Shown here piece by piece: positions 26,691-35,296 of a stretch of 64,000 nt of DNA. Position 1 is the first letter of the stretch; each line of letters starts with the position of its first letter. Where the stretch lies: the NCBI GenBank assembly GCA_035624215.1, contig DASPRY010000102.1:1-64000 (forward strand), in the 5' to 3' direction. A model generated the notes under the pieces. That model worked only from the letters and a program-made list of their open reading frames with translations, ran no database searches and had not been told where the DNA came from. A program made the translations under genes and the position numbers. The DNA comes from JAFAGX01 sp035624215. Lineage in GTDB: Bacteria; Acidobacteriota; Terriglobia; Terriglobales; Acidobacteriaceae.

Positions 26691-28841
26691 ATGGTTCGTT
26701 CCACATTTGAAAACTCGGCTTACTACATCAATCGCGAACTCTCGTGGCTGGCGTTCAATCGTCGTGTGCTGGAAGAAGCGGAGGACCTGCGCAATCCGCT
26801 CCTGGAGCGGGTGAAGTTTCTTTCCATCACGGCCAGCAATCTGGATGAATTCTTCGAGGTAAGGGTAGCCGGACTGGTACAGCAAATTGAGGATGGGTAT
26901 ACGGAGGCCGGGCCGGACGGGCTGACGCTGCTACAGGAAAGGGATGCAGTGGCACGCCAGACCCACGAATTCGTAAACGACCAGTACCGCTGCTGGAATG
27001 AGCATTTGCGTCCGCAGCTTGCCACGCATGGGATTCGGATGCTGGGTTTGCATGAACTGGATTCGCAAGCGCGCGAATTCGTCGAAGACTTCTGCGAACG
27101 CGAACTGGATCTTTTGTTGACTCCGGTGACAGTGGATCCGGCTCATCCTTTCCCCAGGGTAATCAACAAGGCTCTTTGCGTAGCCTTTCTGCTTCGTCGC
27201 CGTCGTCGCTCTTCGATGACGTACACCGGGGTGGTGACGGTGCCGAGAGCTTTGCCGCGGCTGGTTCGTCTGCCCACGGAGGGAACGGTCGATTTTGTCT
27301 TTCTTGCCGACCTCGTGGCCCACCATGCTTCGCGCATGTATCACGGATACGACGTGATTTCCTCGGCGGCATTCCGGGTGACCCGCAACAGCAACCTTTA
27401 TCTGGCGGAGGAGGAGTCGCGCAATCTGCTGGAATCGGTGCGCACCGAGTTACACAACCGCAGAAAGGGCGATGCAGTTCGGATGGAGATTGAGTCCGAT
27501 GCCGACCCGGAAATCGTGGAACGCCTGCGCACCAACTTCGAGCTGGAAAAGTGGCAAGTTTTTCCGGTCAACGGCCCGGTGAATCTATCCCGCTTGTTCG
27601 CTATCTATGATCAGACTGAACATCCGGAGCTCAAATTCAAGCCGTTCGTTCCGCGCGAACTGCGTCTGACTGCCAAGTCGCAAGATCTTTTCGAGGAACT
27701 CCGGCGGCACGATGTTCTTTTGCATCATCCTTATGATTCTTACGACTCCGTAGTTTCTTTCATCGAGGCGGCTGCCGAAGATCCGCGGGTGCTCTCAATG
27801 AAACAAACGCTATATCGCACCAGCGAACACTCGCTGATTGTGCCGGCCTTAATGTCAGCGGCAGCCAAGAAAGAAGTCACGGCGGTGGTAGAACTGAAGG
27901 CGCGCTTCGATGAAGCTTCCAACATACGATGGGCGCGCGATCTCGAGGATGCCGGCGTGCAGGTGTTTCATGGCCTGGTAGGATTGAAAACTCACTGCAA
28001 GCTTTCCTTGCTGGTACGGCGCGATCCCGACGGTGTAGCCCGGCGCTATGCCCACCTTGGCACCGGAAATTACAACGCGACTACGGCCCGCATTTATACC
28101 GACTTGAGCTTGCTCACCGCCGATCCGGCAATCACCAGTGCGGTTCACGATGTTTTCAGTTTCCTGACCGCCTATGCCGAGAACCCGAGTTACGATCCGC
28201 TCATCGTTGCCCCTCTGAATTTGGCTGAGCATATTTTGTCCCTGATTGCTCGTGAGGCCGAGCACGCGCGCCATGGCCGCCCGGCTCACATCATCGCGAA
28301 GATGAATGCTCTGCTCGATCGCAATGTAGTAATGGCGCTCTATGAGGCCTCGCGGGCCGGAGTAAAGATTGACCTAATCGTGCGGGGAATATGCTCTCTG
28401 CGTTCCGGAGTGCGCGGTGTGAGTGACAACATCACGGTTCGCAGCATCGTAGGCCGGTTTTTGGAACACAGCCGGATTTATTACTTTGGGAACGGAGGCG
28501 AAGAGGAAATTTACCTGGGCAGCGCCGATTGGATGCCCCGCAACCTGTACGAGCGGGTCGAAGTCCTGTTTCCGGTCAAAGACGAGCTGCTGCGTCAGCG
28601 CGTGCGGCAGGAAATCCTGGAAGCATATCTGGCGGACAATCTGAAGACCCGGATCCTGCAAAAGGATGGGACTTATGTTCGAGCGTGGCGGACTCAGGGG
28701 AGGCGTAAACCGCCCACCACCGACGGGTTCAACGCGCAAGAATTCCTGATTGCTCTGGCGGAAGGGAAGGTGGCGCTCGACGCTATCCCCGAAGTGCCCG
28801 CCCAGCGCAGCAGACGAATAGTGGCACAAAGGGAACGGTAA
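26691..28841 (+). CDS. ppk1: Polyphosphate kinase
   Basis: 716 aa from the ATG at 26691, the start that matches the family N-terminus (SAYYINRELSWLAFNRRVLEEA); the open frame extends upstream through a terminator, so longer starts are unlikely, though ATG 26595 cannot be excluded. PPK1 makes polyphosphate from ATP through a phosphohistidine. The catalytic region GLVGLKTHCKLSLLVRRD is present, as are HLGTGNYNATTARIYTDLS and RSIVGRFLEHSRIYYFGNGG. A TATACT hexamer lies 84 bp upstream at about 26602. The neighbours sixA, ppx, CHAD and pst genes form a phosphate cluster. Confidence 0.93.
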   Translation: MVRSTFENSAYYINRELSWLAFNRRVLEEAEDLRNPLLERVKFLSITASNLDEFFEVRVAGLVQQIEDGYTEAGPDGLTLLQERDAVARQTHEFVNDQYRCWNEHLRPQLATHGIRMLGLHELDSQAREFVEDFCERELDLLLTPVTVDPAHPFPRVINKALCVAFLLRRRRRSSMTYTGVVTVPRALPRLVRLPTEGTVDFVFLADLVAHHASRMYHGYDVISSAAFRVTRNSNLYLAEEESRNLLESVRTELHNRRKGDAVRMEIESDADPEIVERLRTNFELEKWQVFPVNGPVNLSRLFAIYDQTEHPELKFKPFVPRELRLTAKSQDLFEELRRHDVLLHHPYDSYDSVVSFIEAAAEDPRVLSMKQTLYRTSEHSLIVPALMSAAAKKEVTAVVELKARFDEASNIRWARDLEDAGVQVFHGLVGLKTHCKLSLLVRRDPDGVARRYAHLGTGNYNATTARIYTDLSLLTADPAITSAVHDVFSFLTAYAENPSYDPLIVAPLNLAEHILSLIAREAEHARHGRPAHIIAKMNALLDRNVVMALYEASRAGVKIDLIVRGICSLRSGVRGVSDNITVRSIVGRFLEHSRIYYFGNGGEEEIYLGSADWMPRNLYERVEVLFPVKDELLRQRVRQEILEAYLADNLKTRILQKDGTYVRAWRTQGRRKPPTTDGFNAQEFLIALAEGKVALDAIPEVPAQRSRRIVAQRER

Positions 28842-28847
28842 GCGGCC

Positions 28848-29381
28848 ATGATCATTTACTTCCTTCGGCATGCGAGTGCAGGTCAGCGTGTGGCTAATCC
28901 CAAGAAAGATGAAAAGCGTCCGCTTGATAAAGACGGAATGGAGCAGTGCGGAATTGTGGGCCGGGCATTGGCAGCTCTGGATGTGCAAGTGGAGGTGATC
29001 ATTTCCAGTCCGCTGAAGCGGGCTGCGCAAACCGCCTCGCTGGTCGGCAATGAACTCAGCTACGAAGGGAGGCTTCAACTGGACGCCGCCTTGCGCCCCG
29101 GCTCGACCTTTGCTGATTTTCGCCGCCTGCTGGAGAAGTACGCCAAGCAGGAAGAAATTATGGTGGTCGGCCACAATCCCAACTTGAGCGAGTTCCTGGG
29201 ACGCATCATCAGCGAAACTGGTTGCGAAGCTCGGGCTGATCTCCGAAAGGGGGCTGTCGCCAAGGTCGACATGGGGCGGAATTCGGCAGCCCTGCAGTGG
29301 TGCCTGACTCCGAGGGTTCTGCGAATGATCTATGCGGCGGCTGCAGCGGAGAGCTCGCGTCCGAAGAGTTCACGAAAATAA
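28848..29381 (+). CDS. sixA: SixA-like phosphohistidine phosphatase
   Basis: 177 aa. The histidine-phosphatase RHG-type motif appears as IYFLRHASAGQR at the N-terminus, and a second active-site histidine in VVGHNPNLSEFL near residue 107. SixA removes phosphate from phosphohistidine of signalling proteins; here it starts 6 bp after ppk1, so a role in the polyphosphate or phosphate response is plausible. Its 3' end overlaps the convergent ppx gene by 52 bp. Confidence 0.85.
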   Translation: MIIYFLRHASAGQRVANPKKDEKRPLDKDGMEQCGIVGRALAALDVQVEVIISSPLKRAAQTASLVGNELSYEGRLQLDAALRPGSTFADFRRLLEKYAKQEEIMVVGHNPNLSEFLGRIISETGCEARADLRKGAVAKVDMGRNSAALQWCLTPRVLRMIYAAAAAESSRPKSSRK

Positions 29382-30862
29382 CTCTCTTCTTTTTCGACTG
29401 CCCACAGCTCAAGGTCCACAGTGCTTCTGGGTTTGGTGAGCAGACCCAAATCCACCTTTCCGTTATGAGCACGCACGCGCACGCCGCGAACCGCGTCGCT
29501 GCGGCTGAGGTTGAGGGCGCGGGCAAGCCGCAGCAGCAGAGAAGCTTTGGGGACATACTCCTGATCAGGGGCAGAGAGAGCTTTGATTGGACCATCCCCG
29601 GCCATCGGGCGCGATTTGCCCAGGTAGCGCGCGATAGCGGCGATGATTTTTCGTTGCTCGAGAGTGTAACCCAGAATTTCTGAGTGAGAGATGATGTAAT
29701 AGGCGTGGCGATGCCGCCCATTTCGATTGACATAATCGCCAACCTCATAGAGCATGGCCGCGGCCGAGAGCCATTCGGTATATTCCTGGGGCAAGCCATG
29801 AACCGACCGCAGCGCGGAAAAAAGCTGCATGGCTGAATCCCGCACTTTCATAGCGTGATCCATATCAACGCCATAGTGTTGCACTGCGCTCAACAGCGAA
29901 TCCCACCGTTCCGATTCGATCTGTTTCCCGGACCGTGTGCTGCGGTCGTATTCCGCCGCCATCTGCGCCAGCAGGCCGTCCCGCAGACCGAGCAGCGAGC
30001 AACGGAACCCGCGCAACTGGCAACGTTCGAGAAGTGCCGCGTAAACGGACGCACCGGCCACAATAATCTCCGCCCGCCGTGGACCCACTCCGGACAGCTT
30101 TCTGCGTTCCTCGAGCGGCAGACGGGCGAGCAGCTTTGCGATCCGTCGCATCTGGGAGCGGGAAACCGCATTGGCGCGCGTCCCTTTGGTCTTGTAAAGG
30201 CCGTGACCAACCGCTGCCAGAGCCTCTGCCGTGCCGGAGGTCGCGATCACAGCCTTTGGGTGGGCGCGTTTGATGCGGTCGGCGGTGCGATCGATTTCGC
30301 GGGCGATGAAGCCGTTCATCTGCCGCAATTCTGATTTGCGCGGAGGATCCTGCTGCAGGAATTCGTTGGTCAGCCGGACTGCGCCCAGCGGCAGACTGAT
30401 GGTGCTGCGGATGTGGCCGTCAACCGAAATGGTCAGTTCGCAACTTCCGCCGCCCAGGTCCACCATGAGCACGGTTGAAGTATTCACGCGCAACGTAGAT
30501 GTCAATCCTAGGTGGATGAGGCGTGCTTCCTCCAGACCCGAGATGATTTCCACGTTCCATCCTGTGGCGGAGTGGACCCACTCCATAAAGGCGTGCGAGT
30601 TGCGGGCATCGCGCAAGGCGCTGGTGGCTACGACGCGCACAGAGTCGGCACCGATTCTTTGCACGGCGCGATGAAAGCGGCGCAGAACCTTGACGGTATT
30701 CGCGATGGCCTCGGGCGAAAGAAATCCGCTGCGGAAGACAGACTCGCCGAGTCGCGTGACTTCCCGGTCCTCGTGAATTTCGAGCAGCCGCTGCCGCGTC
30801 AGCCGCGAAATTTTCAAGCGCACCGAGTTAGATCCAATATCGACGGCGGCAAAGGTCGGCAT
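29330..30862 (-). CDS. ppx: Exopolyphosphatase/GppA-family phosphatase
   Basis: 510 aa. The acetate kinase/HSP70-like fold motifs are visible: FAAVDIGSNSVRLKISR at the N-terminus, MVDLGGGSCELTIS near residue 130 and VIATSGTAEAL near residue 205. The C-terminal half (DSLLSAVQHYGVDMDHAMKV and MLYEVGDYVNRNGRHRHAYYII) is the HD-like helical domain found in longer Ppx proteins. It degrades polyphosphate from the ends, opposing ppk1. It converges on sixA with a 52-bp overlap. Confidence 0.92.
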   Translation of the reverse strand: MPTFAAVDIGSNSVRLKISRLTRQRLLEIHEDREVTRLGESVFRSGFLSPEAIANTVKVLRRFHRAVQRIGADSVRVVATSALRDARNSHAFMEWVHSATGWNVEIISGLEEARLIHLGLTSTLRVNTSTVLMVDLGGGSCELTISVDGHIRSTISLPLGAVRLTNEFLQQDPPRKSELRQMNGFIAREIDRTADRIKRAHPKAVIATSGTAEALAAVGHGLYKTKGTRANAVSRSQMRRIAKLLARLPLEERRKLSGVGPRRAEIIVAGASVYAALLERCQLRGFRCSLLGLRDGLLAQMAAEYDRSTRSGKQIESERWDSLLSAVQHYGVDMDHAMKVRDSAMQLFSALRSVHGLPQEYTEWLSAAAMLYEVGDYVNRNGRHRHAYYIISHSEILGYTLEQRKIIAAIARYLGKSRPMAGDGPIKALSAPDQEYVPKASLLLRLARALNLSRSDAVRGVRVRAHNGKVDLGLLTKPRSTVDLELWAVEKEESYFRELFGRELSAAAAA

Positions 30863-30922
30863 GGGAGACAGGGTAGTTTACCGCGCTGGAGCGGCTTGAA
30901 CGAGCGTGAGGGCAAAAAGCGC

Positions 30923-31330
30923 TCAGGAGAACGGATTGACAAGCTGCAAGTCGATTCCGGCAAAGTCGCGTACGTTGCGTGTGGCGAGGGTCAGGCGATG
31001 AACGCGGGCTGTGGCGGCGATCATCATGTCCTCCAGCAATTGGTCCGGTTTGCGATGCATCAGCCGTGCCCACTCGCGAAAACAGAGGCCATCCATGGGC
31101 AAGACCGCATAGGATGCGGCGAGCTCGTCAATCCATTGCTCGATTTCATATGCCTTCTGAGCATCCTGCCGTCTGGTTCGTTCAACCCCGGCCTGCAGCT
31201 CGCCGATAGTCACAGCCGATAATAGAAGTTGATTGGCCGTCATCGAATTCAGCCATGCCACCACGGCAGCGTGAGGTTTCGGCCTCCGCAGCTCGGAGAC
31301 GACGTTGGTGTCGAGGAGATATCCGATCAC
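30923..31330 (-). CDS. vapC: VapC-type PIN-domain toxin
   Basis: 135 aa PIN-domain RNase. The conserved acidic residues are visible in GYLLDTNVVSELRRP (first Asp), SAVTIGELQAGVERTR (Glu) and LLEDMMIAATA (Asp), with NVRDF at the end. Toxins of this type cleave tRNA or rRNA. Its start overlaps the antitoxin stop by 4 bp. The pair sits between ppx and the CHAD gene. Confidence 0.9.
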   Translation of the reverse strand: MIGYLLDTNVVSELRRPKPHAAVVAWLNSMTANQLLLSAVTIGELQAGVERTRRQDAQKAYEIEQWIDELAASYAVLPMDGLCFREWARLMHRKPDQLLEDMMIAATARVHRLTLATRNVRDFAGIDLQLVNPFS

Positions 31331-31581
31331 TTGAATTCTATGGGAGGCCGCCGGCGGAAGCTGCGGCGTGATGGAACAAGTTTCTCGAAGCGAGGGCTGG
31401 GTCGGAGCAGCAATTCCTTAAGACTGGGGCGCGCCGAATCTTGTAACCGCCGCCATTCCTCAACCGGAACCAGGACAACCGTCTCGATTCCTCGTCTAGT
31501 GACAATTTGCGGCCCATCCTTGATCGTAGCGTCGACCAGTTCGCTGAAACGCGCTTTCGCGTCCTGTAATTGCCAGGCCAT
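31327..31581 (-). CDS. Phd/YefM-family antitoxin
   Basis: 84 aa. The N-terminal Phd/YefM fold is clear in WQLQDAKARFSELVDATIKDGPQIVTRRG and VVLVPVEEWRRL; the basic, proline-rich tail (SRRSFRRRPPIEF) would bind the toxin. It is the first gene of the operon and probably represses it with VapC from the operator at 31602. Confidence 0.88.
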   Translation of the reverse strand: MAWQLQDAKARFSELVDATIKDGPQIVTRRGIETVVLVPVEEWRRLQDSARPSLKELLLRPSPRFEKLVPSRRSFRRRPPIEFK

Positions 31582-31601
31582 TTGTACTCCTGTGCATTAT
31601 A

Positions 31602-31623
31602 TGACTAGTCAGATAACTAGTCA
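31602..31623. promoter_or_regulatory. Tandem palindromic operator of the toxin-antitoxin operon
   Basis: TGACTAGTCA (31602-31611) is a perfect 10-bp palindrome and TAACTAGTCA (31614-31623) is a second copy with one change, 12 bp apart. Both lie 21-42 bp before the antitoxin start, as expected for the binding site of an antitoxin or toxin-antitoxin complex. Confidence 0.65.
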
Positions 31624-31665
31624 ACTGTTAGCTAAGATACCTTTTTCTAATCATTTAGCGGAACG

Positions 31666-32499
31666 CTATGCGGCTTCGGCTCGGGCAGCAGCCTTCTTAG
31701 GTAACTTCTCCCCGCGAACCGGCTGGGAGGCGGCGAAGGCGGATCGGATTTCGGCGACCGCGTCCAGACTCAGGCGGAACTTGGCCTGCGTGATATTGCG
31801 CAACATGGCGACGAGAGCGGAATCGCGAACACTGCCCACCAATTCTTCAGCCCTTTGGGTGAGTTTCAACCAATCATGCCAATCGCCGATCACATCCTGC
31901 ATGTGTTTGAGCTGTTCGACGACTCGCTTGGCCTCGGAGTCATTACCCGCCAATTCGGCGACATAGCGGGCCCGTTTGCCGAAGACCCGGTACTGATGCA
32001 GCGTTTTCTCGGTGAGTGGCGCGTGGTTCCGGGCCAGGTCGCGCAGTTTGCCAAGCGTGACCGCCAAGGGATCAGCATTGGGGGGAATTTTCAAGTCACG
32101 CCTGGCGCGCTTGAGGCGCTTGCGAACTTCGGCGGTGGTGTCCCGATCAAAAGCTTTGGCCAGTTTGCGTTCGCGTTGGCGGCGCTCGTCGATCAGAGCG
32201 TCCATCAGCTGTGATTTGTGCCCATTCGCCTGAGGAAACTTGAGCCCGCGTAAGGCTGTAATCTGAACGTCAAGATCGCGCACCCAGCCCGCTTTTTTGC
32301 GGAGACGTGATAAGAGCTTGAGAAGTTTTTCATCATTGCTGCGAAGTTTTGGAGCGGCTTCACTCAGCAGGGCCTCAACGCGACGGCTGTTGGTGCGGAA
32401 CTTATGCACCCGCTCGGGAGCCGGCTTTTTGGCCAGCTTACCCAGTTCCCGGTCCAAGTTTTGAAATGTGAGGCGGCTGCGCTTGAGGTCAAAGGCCAT
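31666..32499 (-). CDS. CHAD-domain protein
   Basis: 277 aa, helical and very rich in Arg and Lys. The conserved His/Arg/Lys pattern of CHAD domains is visible as KPAPERVHKFRTNSRRVEALL near the N-terminus and TLHQYRVFGKRARYVAELAG in the second half. CHAD domains bind polyphosphate and polyanions and are often found near ppk, ppx and pst genes. Here the gene lies between ppx (with the toxin-antitoxin inserted) and the pst operon, which supports a polyphosphate-granule role. Confidence 0.88.
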   Translation of the reverse strand: MAFDLKRSRLTFQNLDRELGKLAKKPAPERVHKFRTNSRRVEALLSEAAPKLRSNDEKLLKLLSRLRKKAGWVRDLDVQITALRGLKFPQANGHKSQLMDALIDERRQRERKLAKAFDRDTTAEVRKRLKRARRDLKIPPNADPLAVTLGKLRDLARNHAPLTEKTLHQYRVFGKRARYVAELAGNDSEAKRVVEQLKHMQDVIGDWHDWLKLTQRAEELVGSVRDSALVAMLRNITQAKFRLSLDAVAEIRSAFAASQPVRGEKLPKKAAARAEAA

Positions 32500-32589
32500 A
32501 GGGGCTGAGAGTACGAAAAATTACAAGGAAACTGCCCAACAAGCAACGGCAAAGTCAAAATTCTGAGGGAGGCCGATGCCAGGCGGGTA

Positions 32590-32618
32590 TTTTAACATTC
32601 CTTTAACAGTAGTCTGCT
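32590..32618 (+). promoter_or_regulatory. Pho box upstream of pstC
   Basis: TTTTAAC (32590-32596), CTTTAAC (32601-32607) and a weaker GTCTGCT (32612-32618) are spaced by 4 bp, the same layout as the box before pstS. A TAGGGT -10-like hexamer follows at 32618-32623, so the transcript would begin at or just before the ATG at 32632. Confidence 0.65.
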
Positions 32619-32631
32619 AGGGTGCGAATTG

Positions 32632-33666
32632 ATGGCCAACCAAGCATTGGGAGCGCCACGCTTGCCTGGACCACAACCTGTTGCAAAACCAGAGGTTATG
32701 GCTACAAGTCGAACCGCCGCCAAGCCTCTGATTCAGGCCGGCAGCGGGCATTTGGCGGACGGCTTTTTCCATCTGGCGATGCTGGCTTGTGGCGTTTGCG
32801 TGCTCGCGCTGGTTGGTTTGATCGTTTACGAACTGGTTGCTAAGTCCACCTTATCCTGGCATGCCTTCGGATGGAAGTTTTTCTTCCGCAGCGAATGGGA
32901 TCCGGTCAATGAGCAGTTCGGTGCGTGGGCTTTCGTCTACGGCACCTTAGTATCTTCGATCGTGGCGCTGGTTCTGGCCGTTCCTCTTTCCCTCGGGGTC
33001 GCCATCTTCATCACCGAAATGTCTCCGAGGTGGCTGAAAGGGCCACTGTCTTTTACCACAGAATTACTGGCCGCAATTCCCAGCGTGATTTATGGGCTAT
33101 GGGCGATCTTTGTGCTGGTGCCGCTGTTACGCCAGTACGTGGAGCCGTTTCTGGGTCAATATTTCGGCTGGACAGGTTTGTTTGAGGGCACGCCCTATGG
33201 CATCGGAATGCTGGCCGCCGGAATAATTCTGGCGATTATGGTGGTGCCTATCATTTCCTCGATCACGCGCGAAGTCATGACCGCGGTGCCGCAACAACAG
33301 AGAGAAGCTGTACTGGCGCTGGGAGCCACCCGCTGGGAGATGATTCGCACCGGTGTGTTGAGAAACGCCCGCGCCGGAATTCTGGGGGCCATCATTCTTG
33401 GATTAGGGCGAGCGTTAGGCGAGACCATGGCCGTGACCATGGTGATCGGGAATCGCCCGGAGATTGCCCGCTCTCTGTTTGCTCCCGGATACACCATGGC
33501 CAGCGTGATTGCCAATGAATTCAGCGAAGCCACGGGCGACACCTACTTGAGCGCGCTGGTGGAAATTGGCCTGGCACTTTTCCTGGTGACTATCATTGTC
33601 AACATTCTGGCGCAGGTTCTGGTTTGGTCGGTGACGCGGGGGATGCCGGCGAGAGGACATGCCTGA
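32632..33666 (+). CDS. pstC: Phosphate ABC transporter permease PstC
   Basis: 344 aa from the ATG at 32632; a TTG immediately before would add one residue. An N-terminal cytosolic stretch is followed by six hydrophobic segments and the ABC permease EAA-type loop (EAVLALGATRWEMIRTGVLRNA). The DPVNEQFGAWAFVYGTLVSS block is typical of PstC. It forms the membrane channel with PstA. It is the first gene of pstC-A-B-phoU, headed by the Pho box at 32590. Confidence 0.93.
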   Translation: MANQALGAPRLPGPQPVAKPEVMATSRTAAKPLIQAGSGHLADGFFHLAMLACGVCVLALVGLIVYELVAKSTLSWHAFGWKFFFRSEWDPVNEQFGAWAFVYGTLVSSIVALVLAVPLSLGVAIFITEMSPRWLKGPLSFTTELLAAIPSVIYGLWAIFVLVPLLRQYVEPFLGQYFGWTGLFEGTPYGIGMLAAGIILAIMVVPIISSITREVMTAVPQQQREAVLALGATRWEMIRTGVLRNARAGILGAIILGLGRALGETMAVTMVIGNRPEIARSLFAPGYTMASVIANEFSEATGDTYLSALVEIGLALFLVTIIVNILAQVLVWSVTRGMPARGHA

Positions 33667-34534
33667 TTCTGTGAAATCCGGCTTAGCTCACGTCAGCCTC
33701 TGGCGGCGGGGCAAGAACGTGCTTGCCACACTGGGTGCTGCCGGCGCAGTCCTGCTGGTGCTGCTTCCCCTGATCGCAATTTTTGGCTACCTGGTTTACA
33801 AGGGCGTCGGTTCTCTGAATTGGGCTTTCCTTACCCAGACGCCAAAACCTGTGGGTGAGCCTGGCGGCGGCATGGCGAATGCCATTGCCGGTTCGTGTTT
33901 GATTTTGTTAATTGCCAGCTGTATAGGTGTGCCCATTGGGATCGGAGCAGGAATCTACCTTGCTGAATATGGGCGCAATCGCTTCGGCGATCTGGTTCGT
34001 TTTACGGCGGATGTTCTGAACGGGGTTCCATCCATCGTGATCGGCATAGTGGCCTATGGCATCGTGGTACTGGCGCAAGGTCACTTCTCGGCTCTGGCAG
34101 GCGGAGTTGCCCTGGGCATCATGATGATTCCCACCATCACGCGAGCCACTGAAGAGATGCTGCTGCTGGTGCCGCAAACCATTCGCGAAGCGGCGTATGG
34201 CCTGGGCGTAGCCCGCTGGCGCACCACGCTTTCAATCACCCTACGGACGGCAAGCTCCGGCGTCATTACTGGTGTTATGCTGGCCTTTGCCAGGGTAGCG
34301 GGCGAGACAGCACCGCTGCTGTTTACTGCATTCGGCAACCAGTACTGGAACTGGAAGATCAACCAGCCGACGGCGGCGCTTTCGCTGCAAGTTTTCACGT
34401 ATGCCATTTCGCCGTTCGACGAATGGCATCGTCAGGCTTGGGCGGGAGCGCTGATCCTGATTATTTTGATCGTGCTCTCGGTGAGCGCGGTGCGCATTGC
34501 CGCCAGCCACGGGATGTTGAAGGGAACAAGCTGA
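33659..34534 (+). CDS. pstA: Phosphate ABC transporter permease PstA
   Basis: 291 aa, six hydrophobic segments. PstA features are seen as GGMANAIAGSCLILLIASCIG, LAEYGRNRFGDLVRF and the EAA loop REAAYGLGVARWRTTLSITL. The start overlaps the end of pstC by 8 bp, and the ATPase gene follows 3 bp after it. Confidence 0.93.
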   Translation: MPDSVKSGLAHVSLWRRGKNVLATLGAAGAVLLVLLPLIAIFGYLVYKGVGSLNWAFLTQTPKPVGEPGGGMANAIAGSCLILLIASCIGVPIGIGAGIYLAEYGRNRFGDLVRFTADVLNGVPSIVIGIVAYGIVVLAQGHFSALAGGVALGIMMIPTITRATEEMLLLVPQTIREAAYGLGVARWRTTLSITLRTASSGVITGVMLAFARVAGETAPLLFTAFGNQYWNWKINQPTAALSLQVFTYAISPFDEWHRQAWAGALILIILIVLSVSAVRIAASHGMLKGTS

Positions 34535-34537
34535 TCT

Positions 34538-35296
34538 ATGGGACTTGGCATCAAAGTCGAGAACTTGAACGCCTGGTTCGGCAAAACCCAATCGCTCCAT
34601 GACATCAGCATGGACATTCAGGCCAACCACGCAACCGCCATCATTGGGCCTTCTGGCTGCGGCAAGTCCACATTCGTGCGTTGCCTGAATCGGATGCACG
34701 AAACCATTCCCGACGCGCGGGTGAACGGACGGGTCCGCATGGGCGAAATGGATGTTTACAACGGAACTGCCGCGGTACAGATTCGGCGCCGCATCGGCAT
34801 GGTGTTTCAGAAGCCGAACCCGTTTCCCACCATGTCGATTTACGACAATGTTGCCGCCGGATTGAAGCTGAACGGTTTCCGTGACCGCAAGCATCTCGAC
34901 GAAATTGTTGAACGTTCGCTCCAGCTTTCGGCATTGTGGGACGAGGTGAAGGACACCCTGCGCAAGAAGTCCGGCGCCAGCCTCTCCGGAGGGCAGCAGC
35001 AGCGCCTCTGCATCGCCCGGGCTTTGGCCGTGGAACCACAGGTGTTGCTGATGGATGAGCCCTGCTCGGCGCTGGATCCAATCTCCACCGGCAAAATCGA
35101 AGAACTGATTTTCCAGCTAAAAGAAAATTTCACGATCGTGATTGTGACGCATAATATGCAACAGGCGTCTCGTGTGGCCGAGTTCACGGGATTCTTCCTG
35201 TTGGGCAGGCTGATCGAATTCGACCGGACGGAGAAGATTTTTACTACGCCTTCAGATAAGCGAACCGAGGATTACATTACAGGCAGGTTTGGATAA
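34538..35296 (+). CDS. pstB: Phosphate ABC transporter ATP-binding protein PstB
   Basis: 252 aa. Walker A is GPSGCGKST, the signature is LSGGQQQRLCIARALAVEP and Walker B runs through LLMDEPCSALDP. The Q-loop (FQKPNPFPTMSIYDNV) is typical of PstB. It energises import through PstCA using ATP. It lies in the operon with pstA and phoU. Confidence 0.96.
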   Translation: MGLGIKVENLNAWFGKTQSLHDISMDIQANHATAIIGPSGCGKSTFVRCLNRMHETIPDARVNGRVRMGEMDVYNGTAAVQIRRRIGMVFQKPNPFPTMSIYDNVAAGLKLNGFRDRKHLDEIVERSLQLSALWDEVKDTLRKKSGASLSGGQQQRLCIARALAVEPQVLLMDEPCSALDPISTGKIEELIFQLKENFTIVIVTHNMQQASRVAEFTGFFLLGRLIEFDRTEKIFTTPSDKRTEDYITGRFG

